From Patescibacteria group bacterium (GTDB taxonomy: Bacteria > Patescibacteriota > Patescibacteriia > Veblenbacterales > UBA10138), in NCBI GenBank assembly GCA_003512705.1, contig DOPF01000052.1, forward strand, positions 8,580-19,875: a DNA stretch of 11,296 bases. Direction: 5' to 3'. A program made the position numbers and the translations under genes. The notes below the pieces were generated by a model, which was not told the origin of the DNA, made no database searches, and saw nothing but the letters and a program-made list of their open reading frames with translations. Shown here one piece after another: positions 1 to 5,107 of the stretch; the first letter of the stretch is position 1, and every line of letters begins with the position of its first letter.

Positions 1-483
1 GGCGGCAGTGTAGAAAAAATTAAAGTTATTAAATGGAGCACTTCAATATTTATGGTGCTGGCTGGTTTGGCCGCGCTAACACTTGGTGGAAAATGGGTGG
101 TGGATGGCGCAATTGCGGTGGCAAAATATTTTGATTTAAGTGAAGCTTTAATTGGGTTAACTATTGTAGCTGTGGGAACGAGTTTACCGGAACTTGCCAC
201 TTCAGCCGTAGCTGCCTACAAGCGCAACGCCGACATTGCGGTTGGTAATATTGTTGGTTCAAATATTTTCAATATTTTTTGGATATTGGGTTTAAGCGCA
301 ATTTTACGACCGTTACCTTTCTCGCCCGCTCTTAATACCGATGTACTGGTTGGTTTGGTGGCAACCATCATACTTTTCATGTTTATGTTCATAGGCAAAA
401 AACATACCTTAGAACGCTGGCAAGGATTTTTGTTTATCGCCCTCTATTTTATTTACGTTGCGTACCTAATTTACCGCGGTTAA
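1..483 (+). CDS. Sodium/calcium exchanger family membrane protein, C-terminal part (5' end outside window)
   Basis: The reading frame is open from the first base, so this is the last 160 residues of a longer protein; the ATG at 52 is internal. The visible part is almost wholly hydrophobic, with about five membrane segments. It carries the signature of the second alpha repeat of the CaCA cation/Ca2+ antiporter superfamily: GTSLPELATS, followed by NIVGSNIFNIFWILG. In this family (YrbG-like and K+-dependent Na+/Ca2+ exchangers) the conserved acidic residue of the alpha repeats (here E in SLPEL) and the GSNIFN segment line the ion site in the cytoplasmic membrane. It therefore probably exports Ca2+ in exchange for Na+ or H+; the exact ion cannot be read from this fragment. 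It ends with TAA, one base before the stop of the convergent small ORF on the other strand. Confidence 0.88.
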   Translation, partial: GGSVEKIKVIKWSTSIFMVLAGLAALTLGGKWVVDGAIAVAKYFDLSEALIGLTIVAVGTSLPELATSAVAAYKRNADIAVGNIVGSNIFNIFWILGLSAILRPLPFSPALNTDVLVGLVATIILFMFMFIGKKHTLERWQGFLFIALYFIYVAYLIYRG

Positions 484-484
484 T

Positions 485-640
485 TTAAGACCGACCAATA
501 TTAGTTTTGCGCCCGCGGCCGGGTGGATGATAAGGCGCCACCGGGGTACGCTTCATGGCCTCTGATTGCCGCACCTTAAACCCCGACGGTGTGTTGAACC
601 GCGTTACTTTTTTGTTGGTCTTGCGAGAATAGTTGCGCAT
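485..640 (-). CDS. Small basic hypothetical protein (51 aa)
   Basis: An ATG at 640 opens a 51-residue frame beginning MRNYSRKTNKK and ending GRGRKTNIGRS. It is very rich in Lys and Arg and has no membrane segment. A longer frame reaches into the tRNA-like sequence above 649 and is not credible, so the ATG just after that sequence is chosen. No Shine-Dalgarno sequence is visible, which is also true of the neighbouring translation genes. It lies directly downstream of the tRNA-Lys/tRNA-like pair on the same strand and converges tail to tail with the exchanger gene. I do not recognise a family. The composition would suit a nucleic-acid-binding or ribosome-associated peptide, but that is inference, and the ORF could be chance. 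Confidence 0.4.
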   Translation of the reverse strand: MRNYSRKTNKKVTRFNTPSGFKVRQSEAMKRTPVAPYHPPGRGRKTNIGRS

Positions 641-648
641 AATATATG

Positions 649-706
649 TGGTGGGTCTGGTGGGGATCGAACCCACGACGCACCCCGCCTACGGCGGGGT
701 TATCAC
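649..706 (-). pseudogene. tRNA-like 3' half (T arm, acceptor 3' strand and CCA) without a 5' half
   Basis: Read on the minus strand this contains an intact T arm (GTGGG TTCGATC CCCAC), an acceptor 3' strand CAGACCCA and an encoded CCA (649-651). It is preceded by a G+C-rich hairpin with an 8-bp stem and GTA loop (about 682-700) where an anticodon arm would be. No GGGTCTG acceptor 5' strand or D arm lies upstream. The would-be anticodon loop has C rather than T at position 33. The 3' part and the sequence just beyond CCA closely resemble the tRNA-Lys 3' end at 712-760, although the T-stem closing pair is changed on both sides (C-G to G-C). It is most likely a tRNA remnant or duplicated 3' end. 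Confidence 0.6.
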
Positions 707-718
707 CTTTTAATATCG

Positions 719-793
719 TGGTGGGTCCACTGGGGATCGAACCCAGGACGCCCGGCTTAAAAGGCCGGCGCTCTACCGCTGAGCTATGGACCC
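719..793 (-). tRNA. tRNA-Lys (anticodon UUU), CCA encoded
   Basis: The minus strand folds into a complete cloverleaf: acceptor GGGTCCA/TGGACCC, D arm GCTC AGCGGTA GAGC, anticodon arm CCGGC CTTTTAA GCCGG, variable loop GCGTC, T arm CTGGG TTCGATC CCCAG, discriminator A and encoded CCA (719-721). The loop CTTTTAA has T33 and anticodon TTT, which reads lysine codons AAA and AAG. The mature form without CCA spans 722-793. Unusually, the bases flanking both ends are complementary to each other, so the precursor could form an 18-bp uninterrupted stem (712-729 with 787-804). Confidence 0.95.
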
Positions 794-847
794 ACCACGA
801 TATTCAAGCTACAGACCCGCGCGTTGATAAATGCTACTTTATTTTTC

Positions 848-1369
848 CTATTTCTTCAAGTCCAGTAACTTAAACAGCAACTGCCGTGTTACATCCACAT
901 CAACCAATGCCCGATGGGCTTTGGGTTGAGGAATATTAAAGTGTCGAGCCAAATACGCTAAGCTGTAACTACCCACCACCACTTTTTCCCGCGCTAATTG
1001 CAGTGTATCTACAATCGGATTAGTTAAAGTCGGCAATTTTAAATCCTTCAGATGCTTATTAATAAAAGATAAGTCAAAACCAATGTTATGGGCCACCAGC
1101 GTAGCTCCGTTGGCAAATAAGACAAAGGCGGGAATAACCTCAATTAGCGCCTTGCCGTCTTTTTTAACCAGCTCATTGGATATTCCATGAACCGCCTCGG
1201 CTTCTTTGTCTATCTTTTTACCGGGGTTAACTATAGTGTCAAAAACATCCACCACTTGCCGATCGTGCACGCGCTGCGCGGCCAGCTCCACAATGGCATG
1301 CCCTTCTTCGGCTTTCATGCCAGTGGTTTCCACGTCAAATATTACGTAATCAATATTATCTTGAAACAT
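848..1369 (-). CDS. DnaQ-like 3'-5' exonuclease (DEDDh family)
   Basis: This 173-residue protein has the three exonuclease motifs of the DnaQ/RNase T/PolC-epsilon superfamily. Exo I is FDVETTG (D12, E14), Exo II is VAHNIGFDLSFI (H94, N95, D99), and Exo III is AHRALVDVDVT (H152, D157), making it the DEDDh type with His as general base. Such proteins use two metal ions to remove nucleotides from DNA or RNA 3' ends, as a polymerase proofreading subunit or a stand-alone repair or RNA-trimming nuclease. The length matches a single catalytic domain with no polymerase or GIY-YIG extension. The frame is open upstream to 1576, but those extra 69 residues are Arg-rich and unlike the family, so the ATG at 1369, eleven codons before the catalytic Asp, is chosen. 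No Shine-Dalgarno sequence is seen. It is downstream of, and separated by a terminator from, the infC-rpmI-rplT operon. Confidence 0.88.
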   Translation of the reverse strand: MFQDNIDYVIFDVETTGMKAEEGHAIVELAAQRVHDRQVVDVFDTIVNPGKKIDKEAEAVHGISNELVKKDGKALIEVIPAFVLFANGATLVAHNIGFDLSFINKHLKDLKLPTLTNPIVDTLQLAREKVVVGSYSLAYLARHFNIPQPKAHRALVDVDVTRQLLFKLLDLKK

Positions 1370-1433
1370 ATAGCTTGAAATTAGCGGATTTAAGTGAAAT
1401 TGTCTAGTCCCACCACCAGAGTATCTGTGCACT

Positions 1434-1509
1434 AAACGCCGTCGTGAGGCAACAGAATTTGTGAATGCCCGTAGGCGCAAAGCAAATTCGTTTGGCCGAA
1501 CCGGCGTTT
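1434..1509. other. Nested inverted-repeat (structured DNA or RNA) segment
   Basis: Three concentric pairings are visible on the plus strand: an outer 8-bp stem AAACGCCG (1434-1441) with CGGCGTTT (1502-1509), a middle 7-bp stem GAATTTG (1455-1461) with CAAATTC (1483-1489), and a short inner G+C-rich hairpin around GCCCGTAGGC (about 1467-1476). It lies between the rplT terminator and the exonuclease start, where no credible gene exists. It could be a small structured RNA, the exonuclease leader, or a remnant of a palindromic mobile element. Confidence 0.5.
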
Positions 1510-1534
1510 TAATGAGCGTGCCTGGAGCGGGGTT

Positions 1535-1583
1535 GTTAGGGGTGGAGGACGGGCTTCGCAACTCTGAGTCCTCCACCCCTAAC
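1535..1583. repeat. Perfect 16-bp inverted repeat with 17-nt spacer
   Basis: GTTAGGGGTGGAGGAC (1535-1550) is the exact reverse complement of 1568-1583. No T-tract follows on either strand, so it does not look like an intrinsic terminator. It is next to the nested palindromes at 1434-1509 and just before the L20 operon terminator (1601-1627). Its role is unknown. Confidence 0.75.
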
Positions 1584-1600
1584 GATAAATTAAGTAAACA

Positions 1601-1627
1601 AAAAACCCCACCAAGAGTAGGGTTTTT
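1601..1627 (-). terminator. Intrinsic terminator of the infC-rpmI-rplT operon
   Basis: AAAAACCC (1601-1608) pairs with GGGTTTTT (1620-1627) around a short loop, giving a hairpin flanked by A and T runs on both sides. It begins 17 bases beyond the rplT stop codon. The symmetry would also let it stop transcription from the opposite strand. Confidence 0.75.
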
Positions 1628-1643
1628 AAAATGTAAATTATGC

Positions 1644-1997
1644 TTAAGCCTTCGGCTTCACCATCTCTACCACTTTGGCAAACACCACCGGATGATACTC
1701 GGCCAATTCAGCCAACACTTTTCTATTCAAACTAACTTTGGCCTGCTTAAGTAGATAAATAAATTTACTGTAACTTAAACCATGTTCGCGTACCGCCGCG
1801 TTGAGTTTAACATTCCACAGTTTTCTAAACTCGCGTTTTTTGTTACGACGATCTCGATAAGCATAAACACCAGCCCGCCGGGCTGCCACCTTAATAAGCG
1901 TTACCTTGCTCTTACGACCCCATTTAAAACCTTTGGTACGCTTTCTAAGATTCCTGACTCGTTTGGCGTGCATTACGCCTCGTTTTACTCGTGGCAT
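1644..1997 (-). CDS. rplT: Large ribosomal subunit protein bL20
   Basis: This 117-residue protein begins MPRVKRGVMHAKRVRNL and has the full bL20 pattern: a long basic N-terminal extension with KGFKWGRKSK, the helix AYRDRRNKKREFRKLW, then the globular half with LSYSKFIYLLKQAKVSLNRKVLAELA. bL20 binds 23S rRNA domains I and II and is essential early in 50S assembly. In several bacteria it also represses its own operon by binding mRNA that mimics its rRNA site. The length is usual for the family. It is the last gene of the conserved order infC-rpmI-rplT, separated from rpmI by 38 bases, and is followed by a terminator. No Shine-Dalgarno sequence precedes the ATG; the upstream bases are A/T-rich. 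Confidence 0.98.
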   Translation of the reverse strand: MPRVKRGVMHAKRVRNLRKRTKGFKWGRKSKVTLIKVAARRAGVYAYRDRRNKKREFRKLWNVKLNAAVREHGLSYSKFIYLLKQAKVSLNRKVLAELAEYHPVVFAKVVEMVKPKA

Positions 1998-2035
1998 GGA
2001 TAAAATTCAAAAATTAAAAATCAAAATGCAAAAAA

Positions 2036-2233
2036 TTATGTCCCGGGTATTAGCTTCCTTAAGGCTTTTACGTTCACGTCGGCAATGGTGGCATCGCGGC
2101 GCTTGGCCATAGTAGTTCGGCCGGATTCGCGCGCATTAAAATGATCCTGGCCGGCAGTTCTTTTCATAAATTTACCGGTCGCAGATATCCTAAACCTTTT
2201 AGCAGTGGCTTGATGAGTCTTTTTCTTAGGCAT
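2036..2233 (-). CDS. rpmI: Large ribosomal subunit protein bL35
   Basis: This 65-residue protein begins MPKKKTHQATAKRFRI and continues with GKFMKRTAGQDHFNARESG and RKLIPGT, the typical small, very basic bL35. The protein sits within 23S rRNA near the base of the large subunit and helps assembly. The frame is open further upstream to 2365, but those residues do not match the family and MPKKKTH is the normal start. It lies between infC and rplT, as in most bacteria. The ATG has only A/T-rich bases before it, with no Shine-Dalgarno sequence. The unusually long 211-base gap to infC may hold a translational control structure. Confidence 0.97.
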   Translation of the reverse strand: MPKKKTHQATAKRFRISATGKFMKRTAGQDHFNARESGRTTMAKRRDATIADVNVKALRKLIPGT

Positions 2234-2444
2234 TTTATTATTATGGGGTAGAGATAAAAATGGAGCCGTTCCGGCCCTACTTATACTTATATTGTTATAC
2301 CTTATCTCTAAAAATCTTTCAAGGCCTGCCCGCCATAAGCCTATTCCGACTATACTGCACAACAAGATTGGTGAACTTTATGTTTAATTATATTTTTCCT
2401 TGATTATGAGCAGGCTGTGGCAGGCGGGGCCCTACTCCACCGTG
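2234..2444 (-). promoter_or_regulatory. infC-rpmI intergenic leader with long-range complementarity
   Basis: This non-coding gap separates two genes that are usually only a few bases apart. CCTGCCCGCC (2325-2334) can pair with the GGCAGGCGGGG stretch (2419-2429) in two alternative registers of six to seven G-C-rich pairs. A second GCAGGC copy (2410-2415) could compete. In E. coli the rpmI translation start is controlled by a long-range pseudoknot bound by L20. This gap may hold an analogous L20 operator, but no L20-binding consensus can be demonstrated by eye. Confidence 0.3.
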
Positions 2445-2957
2445 TTATTTATGGCCAATTTGCATTGATAAACGTCCTCCTTGCCTAGAAAACGGCACCT
2501 GCACCGCCACACTATCACCAAATAGAGCGATGAACTTTTCTAGAACACCGCGTGCAAAATCGCCTTTGGCTTTTTCCCGTCCCCGTAAAATAATTTCCAA
2601 ACGCACCTGGTTACCGCCGGCCAAAAACTTGTCGGCCTGCTTTTTTCTGACATCTAAATCGTGCTGGCCGATATTAAGGGACAGCCTGATGCCTTTGATT
2701 TCGGTCTTTTTAGCTTTAGCCCTAGCTTGGCGTTCCAATTTTTGTTGTTTATATTGAAACTGCCCAAAATCCATTATCTTGGCTATCGGCGGTCGGGCGG
2801 TGGGGTTAACCTCTACTAAATCCAAACCAGCCTCGCGGGCCATATTCATAGCGTCAAAAGTAGACACGACGCCGCGGGGTTTACCAGTTTCGTCAATTAG
2901 TTGCACTTCGGCAACTCTAATCCACTGATTAACTCGGTATCTAAATTTTATACTCAA
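2445..2957 (-). CDS. infC: Translation initiation factor IF-3
   Basis: IF-3 binds the 30S subunit, prevents premature 50S joining and checks start-codon and initiator-tRNA pairing. This 170-residue protein has both domains. The N-terminal domain contains RVNQWIRVAEVQLIDETG, REAGLDLVEVNPTARPPIAKIMDFG and the Lys-rich linker. The C-terminal domain has IKGIRLSLNIGQHDLDVRKK, RLEIILRGRE and ends with the usual basic tail. An in-frame stop lies seven codons upstream and the first usable start is TTG at 2957; no ATG precedes the conserved RVNQ segment. A non-AUG start is a family trait (AUU in E. coli) that lets IF-3 repress its own synthesis. No Shine-Dalgarno sequence is visible. The start is only 26 bases from the stop of the broken four-helix-bundle gene. 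Confidence 0.97.
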   Translation of the reverse strand: MSIKFRYRVNQWIRVAEVQLIDETGKPRGVVSTFDAMNMAREAGLDLVEVNPTARPPIAKIMDFGQFQYKQQKLERQARAKAKKTEIKGIRLSLNIGQHDLDVRKKQADKFLAGGNQVRLEIILRGREKAKGDFARGVLEKFIALFGDSVAVQVPFSRQGGRLSMQIGHK

Positions 2958-2983
2958 TTTTTTTGGGTTGAATAGTTAGTTAG

Positions 2984-3332
2984 TTACCTTTCACTATTAA
3001 TTAATCCTAATAACATTTTGGAAATAATTTCTAGTTTCTCATAATAAGCTAAGTGTTCCTTTTCATCAATATAGCCTTCATCCTTAATTATTTCAAACAA
3101 TGAAACACTTTCATAAACCGAGCCCCTGGCTATGGTGTAAAAATTTCGTTTATCCGCCGGTGAAAATTTACCACCACCTTCAGCAATATTTATAACCACG
3201 CTAATAACGGCTCGCCGAAGCTGATCTTTTTAAATAAGGCTCTATTGGTTTATGATCCTTCAAAAATTTCAAAACTTCCTTACAAAAAGCCTTGGCCTTA
3301 TGATATACCTCTAGATTCTCAAAATCGAACAT
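2984..3332 (-). pseudogene. Four-helix-bundle protein (23S rRNA intervening-sequence type), single-base frameshift
   Basis: Two overlapping frames together give one normal member of the four-helix-bundle/IVP family (TIGR02436-like, about 115 residues). The first half begins MFDFENLEVYHKAKAF and runs to IEPYLK. The second continues DQLRRAVISVVINIAEGG and then SPADKRNFYTIARGSVYES to the stop. The join is in the run of five A in TTAAAAAGATC near 3228; with four A the frame would be continuous. The family occurs inside 23S rRNA insertions and as stand-alone genes, especially in small-genome bacteria; its molecular role is not established, though it forms pentamers. The start ATG at 3332 matches the family start. 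The shift may be a true mutation, a sequencing error in the homopolymer, or less likely +1 recoding. Confidence 0.85.
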
Positions 3333-3340
3333 TGTTTTGT

Positions 3341-3579
3341 ATGTATTTTGTGTGAGTAATTTGTATTTTGGGCGAAAGTTTCTTTTTGATGTTTTGCTAG
3401 ACAAACGTCTAATACAAACTACTAAATACCAATTACTAATTACTCAAAGTTTCTTAATGTGTGGGCGTGTGTAATTAGTAATTAGGGCAAAAATTCTCAT
3501 CTAGAAACAAAGACCCGCCTTTCAAACTACTAAGTACAAATTACCAAATACACAAAATTCGAGCAAGGGTGAGAATTTT
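3341..3579. repeat. A/T-rich region with imperfect TACTAATTAC-type repeats and a 12-bp inverted repeat
   Basis: No gene is seen between the four-helix-bundle start and ssrA. CAAACTACTAAATACCAATT (from 3415) recurs imperfectly as CAAACTACTAAGTACAAATT (from 3523). AATTACTAATTAC (3431-3443) is matched in inverted orientation by GTAATTAGTAATT (3471-3483). CAAAAATTCTCA (3488-3499) and TGAGAATTTTTG (3570-3581) form a perfect 12-bp inverted repeat whose right arm touches the tmRNA 3' end. The last pair might act in 3' processing or termination of the tmRNA precursor. Confidence 0.55.
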
Positions 3580-3966
3580 TGGTGGAGATGGCGGGAATTG
3601 CGCCCGCGTCTAGGCCAATATACTTAACTCTTCTACAGATGTAGTCTAGCTGATTTTAGTAAAGGTAAGGCTAGACAAAAGCCCTTACTAGTGTATTCCG
3701 AGGTACGTTAGTTAACAGTCGGAACGCCCGTTAACCTGAACTCGATGAATGACGCTCTACAAGACTATCGAGGTTGTCTAGCAGAACGGCCTCGGCTTAA
3801 AAATTAAGCCAAAGCTGGGCTAAACGCAAAGCTCGGTGTTAAGCCTGACTTTACTTTAGCAATAAATGACTTGGCATTTATGTAAGTTATCGCCTATTTA
3901 ACGAAGAAGCGAAGACTTCGACCTGCCGAATCAAATATATAAACCTATCAATTATTAAACATCCCC
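3580..3966 (-). ncRNA. ssrA: Transfer-messenger RNA (tmRNA)
   Basis: tmRNA rescues stalled ribosomes with SmpB, acting first as alanyl-tRNA and then as a message for a degradation tag. On the minus strand the 5' end GGGGATG (3966-3960) pairs with CATCTCC before the encoded ACCA (3' CCA at 3580-3582). The T arm is GCGGG CGCAATT CCCGC, so the T loop begins CGC rather than the usual TTC or TGC. The internal frame at 3875-3804 starts GCC AAG TCA, has an A four bases before the resume codon as expected, and encodes a 23-residue tag that begins AKSFIAK and ends SFAFSPALA before TAA. The tag ends ALA, not the common ALAA. The length of 387 nt is normal for a one-piece tmRNA. smpB lies immediately upstream on the same strand. 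Confidence 0.93.
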
Positions 3967-4016
3967 CAGTGCTAGCTATTGGCAAATAGCTAATAGCAAA
4001 TAGCTTTGGGGAGGGT
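3967..4016 (-). other. smpB-ssrA spacer with hairpin able to involve the tmRNA 5' end
   Basis: On the minus strand AGCTATT TGCC AATAGCT forms a hairpin, with a second AGCTATTTGC copy just before it. CCCC (4011-4008) could pair with the GGGGG at the tmRNA 5' end (3967-3963). If smpB and ssrA are co-transcribed, this would enclose the 5' processing site. No separate ssrA promoter is obvious. Confidence 0.35.
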
Positions 4017-4463
4017 CTAATATTTTAAAGAACGCCGGATGTCGCGCGCTACTTCTCTCTGTTTAATACTGACGCGCTTGTCTTGCCTATTCTTACCCAC
4101 CGCAACTGCGATTTGAACCTTGACTAATCTGTGCGTAGTATACACTGCCATTGGCACAATTGTCAAGCCTTTAGCGCTTGATTTTCCCAAAAGATACGAC
4201 AGCTCTTTGTGTGTTAATAATAATTTGCGATCACGCTTGGGATCGTAGTTTTTTTGCGCTCCTTTAGCCGGCCCGTAAGGCGCAATATGGCAGCCCGTAA
4301 TCCACAATTCACGACCCCGGGGCATCACGTAACTGCCTTGTAAATTAACACTACCCTTTTTAACTGATTTAACCTCTGGCCCAGTCAATACCAAACCAGC
4401 CTCAAACTTTTCTTGAATTTTGAAGTTAAACAACGCTTTTCTATTTTCGGCTATAACGTTCAT
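4017..4463 (-). CDS. smpB: SsrA-binding protein SmpB
   Basis: SmpB binds the tRNA-like domain of tmRNA and places it in the A site of a stalled ribosome, its C-terminal tail probing the empty mRNA channel. The 148-residue protein has the family pattern in order: AENRKALFNFKIQEKFEAGL, LTGPEVKSVKKGSVNLQGSY, PYGPAKGAQKNYDPKRDRKLLL, then the basic tail KNRQDKRVSIKQREVARDI. The length is slightly below the usual 150-160. The ATG at 4463 begins MNVIAENRKA, as expected. No Shine-Dalgarno sequence is seen. The tmRNA gene follows after 50 bases on the same strand, so both partners are probably expressed together. A near-perfect copy of the palindrome found upstream of the TrpR-like gene lies 40 bases before this start. 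Confidence 0.97.
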   Translation of the reverse strand: MNVIAENRKALFNFKIQEKFEAGLVLTGPEVKSVKKGSVNLQGSYVMPRGRELWITGCHIAPYGPAKGAQKNYDPKRDRKLLLTHKELSYLLGKSSAKGLTIVPMAVYTTHRLVKVQIAVAVGKNRQDKRVSIKQREVARDIRRSLKY

Positions 4464-4496
4464 ACATGCTTAATAATCACAATTAACCAAATTTTC

Positions 4497-4545
4497 ATTC
4501 CTGACAAAACTATGATACTGGGAAGTATGGAAGTTTTGTCGGAAT
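4497..4545. promoter_or_regulatory. Palindromic operator-like element, copy 1 (upstream of smpB)
   Basis: GACAAAACT (4503-4511) pairs with AGTTTTGTC (4532-4540), and inside it ATACT (4515-4519) pairs with AGTAT (4524-4528) around GGGA. ATTCC and GGAAT extend the outer arms past one bulged T at 4502. It sits between the TrpR-like gene stop and the smpB start. No T-run follows on either strand, which argues against a terminator. The 36-base core at 4503-4538 differs from the copy at 5108-5143 at one position only. Confidence 0.7.
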
Positions 4546-5064
4546 TTAAGTATTCATAATTTTTTGAAGTTCTCGGTATCTTTTATCCTTGATATTTAAA
4601 TTTGTCACCACGTCTCTCAATCTTTGCTTTTGTCTCTTATTAGCCGTATTCATTATCTCACGAATCAATAACTCTGGCCAAAAGTACATAGGGTAGCGGC
4701 GTTTGATTGACGACCAGGTACCCGATGGTAATATGCCGGGGGTTGGTGATTTCTTTTTAGTTCTATAAAACATTAGACGGAATCCGTCACCGGCCTCCTG
4801 CAGCCAAATATTAACCCGAGCTATAGTCTGAGGACTGACTTTCAACTGTCTGGCTATCTCTTGATAAGTGGCGTTGGTTAGTAAAAGTTTGGCAATTTTA
4901 AGTCTTTTGGCTAACATGGTCAGTTCGGCGCGAGACAACAAGTCTTGAAAAACTTGAGCCGCTTCCCTAAATCCACGTAAAGTGGCCAGCGACTGAAAAA
5001 AGTCCAACAGTAGGCCTTGTTCCTCATCGCGCGCTAACCGCGAATGTTTTGAAAACTTAGACAT
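4546..5064 (-). CDS. TrpR/YerC-like DNA-binding regulator with C-terminal extension
   Basis: The N-terminal half matches the Trp repressor-like superfamily as in YerC/YecD proteins: helices DFFQSLATLRGFREAAQVFQDLL and RAELTMLAKRLKIAKLLL, then the helix-turn-helix ATYQEIARQLKVSPQTIARV (residues about 66-84). Such proteins dimerise through the flanking helices and bind short palindromic operators; in TrpR tryptophan is corepressor, but the ligand, if any, of this branch is unknown. The 172-residue length is greater than the usual roughly 100: residues 100-172 form a Lys/Arg-rich extension that I do not recognise. The ATG at 5064 has no Shine-Dalgarno sequence. A TATAAT box and the palindrome copy 2 lie just upstream, and copy 1 precedes smpB, suggesting autoregulation and control of smpB-ssrA. 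Confidence 0.82.
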   Translation of the reverse strand: MSKFSKHSRLARDEEQGLLLDFFQSLATLRGFREAAQVFQDLLSRAELTMLAKRLKIAKLLLTNATYQEIARQLKVSPQTIARVNIWLQEAGDGFRLMFYRTKKKSPTPGILPSGTWSSIKRRYPMYFWPELLIREIMNTANKRQKQRLRDVVTNLNIKDKRYRELQKIMNT

Positions 5065-5100
5065 ATTGAGACTTTGTTAATAATTATATTATTACTTTTT

Positions 5101-5106
5101 ATTATA
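5101..5106 (-). promoter_or_regulatory. Putative -10 box of the TrpR-like gene
   Basis: The minus strand reads TATAAT, 37 bases upstream of the ATG at 5064. The palindrome at 5108-5143 directly adjoins it and would cover the spacer and -35 position, the usual placement for a repressor site. No good -35 match is visible within the palindrome. Confidence 0.55.
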
Positions 5107-5107
5107 T

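Noticed and set aside
646..873. Plus-strand ORFs across the tRNA region with WWVWWGSNPRRT-like text
   Set aside because: This is the typical false ORF made by reading the reverse strand of tRNA 3' ends.
1370..1576. 69-residue N-terminal extension of the DnaQ-like exonuclease
   Set aside because: It is Arg-rich and low in family likeness, crosses strong inverted repeats, and the ATG at 1369 is where this family usually begins.
1434..1583. Integron attC-type recombination site
   Set aside because: AAC and GTT triplets occur at the ends of the nested palindrome, but the flanking RYYYAAC/GTTRRRY cores do not match, and there is no integrase or second site in the window.
3222..3236. Programmed -1 frameshift in the four-helix-bundle gene
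   Set aside because: The heptamer TTTAAAA is in the right phase, but a -1 shift leads into a frame that stops soon; the family-like continuation requires +1.
3341..3581. CRISPR array in the A/T-rich repeats
   Set aside because: The repeats are imperfect, few, irregularly spaced and partly inverted; no cas gene is present.
4497..4545. Intrinsic terminator of the TrpR-like gene
   Set aside because: The hairpin is good but no T-run follows it on the minus strand.
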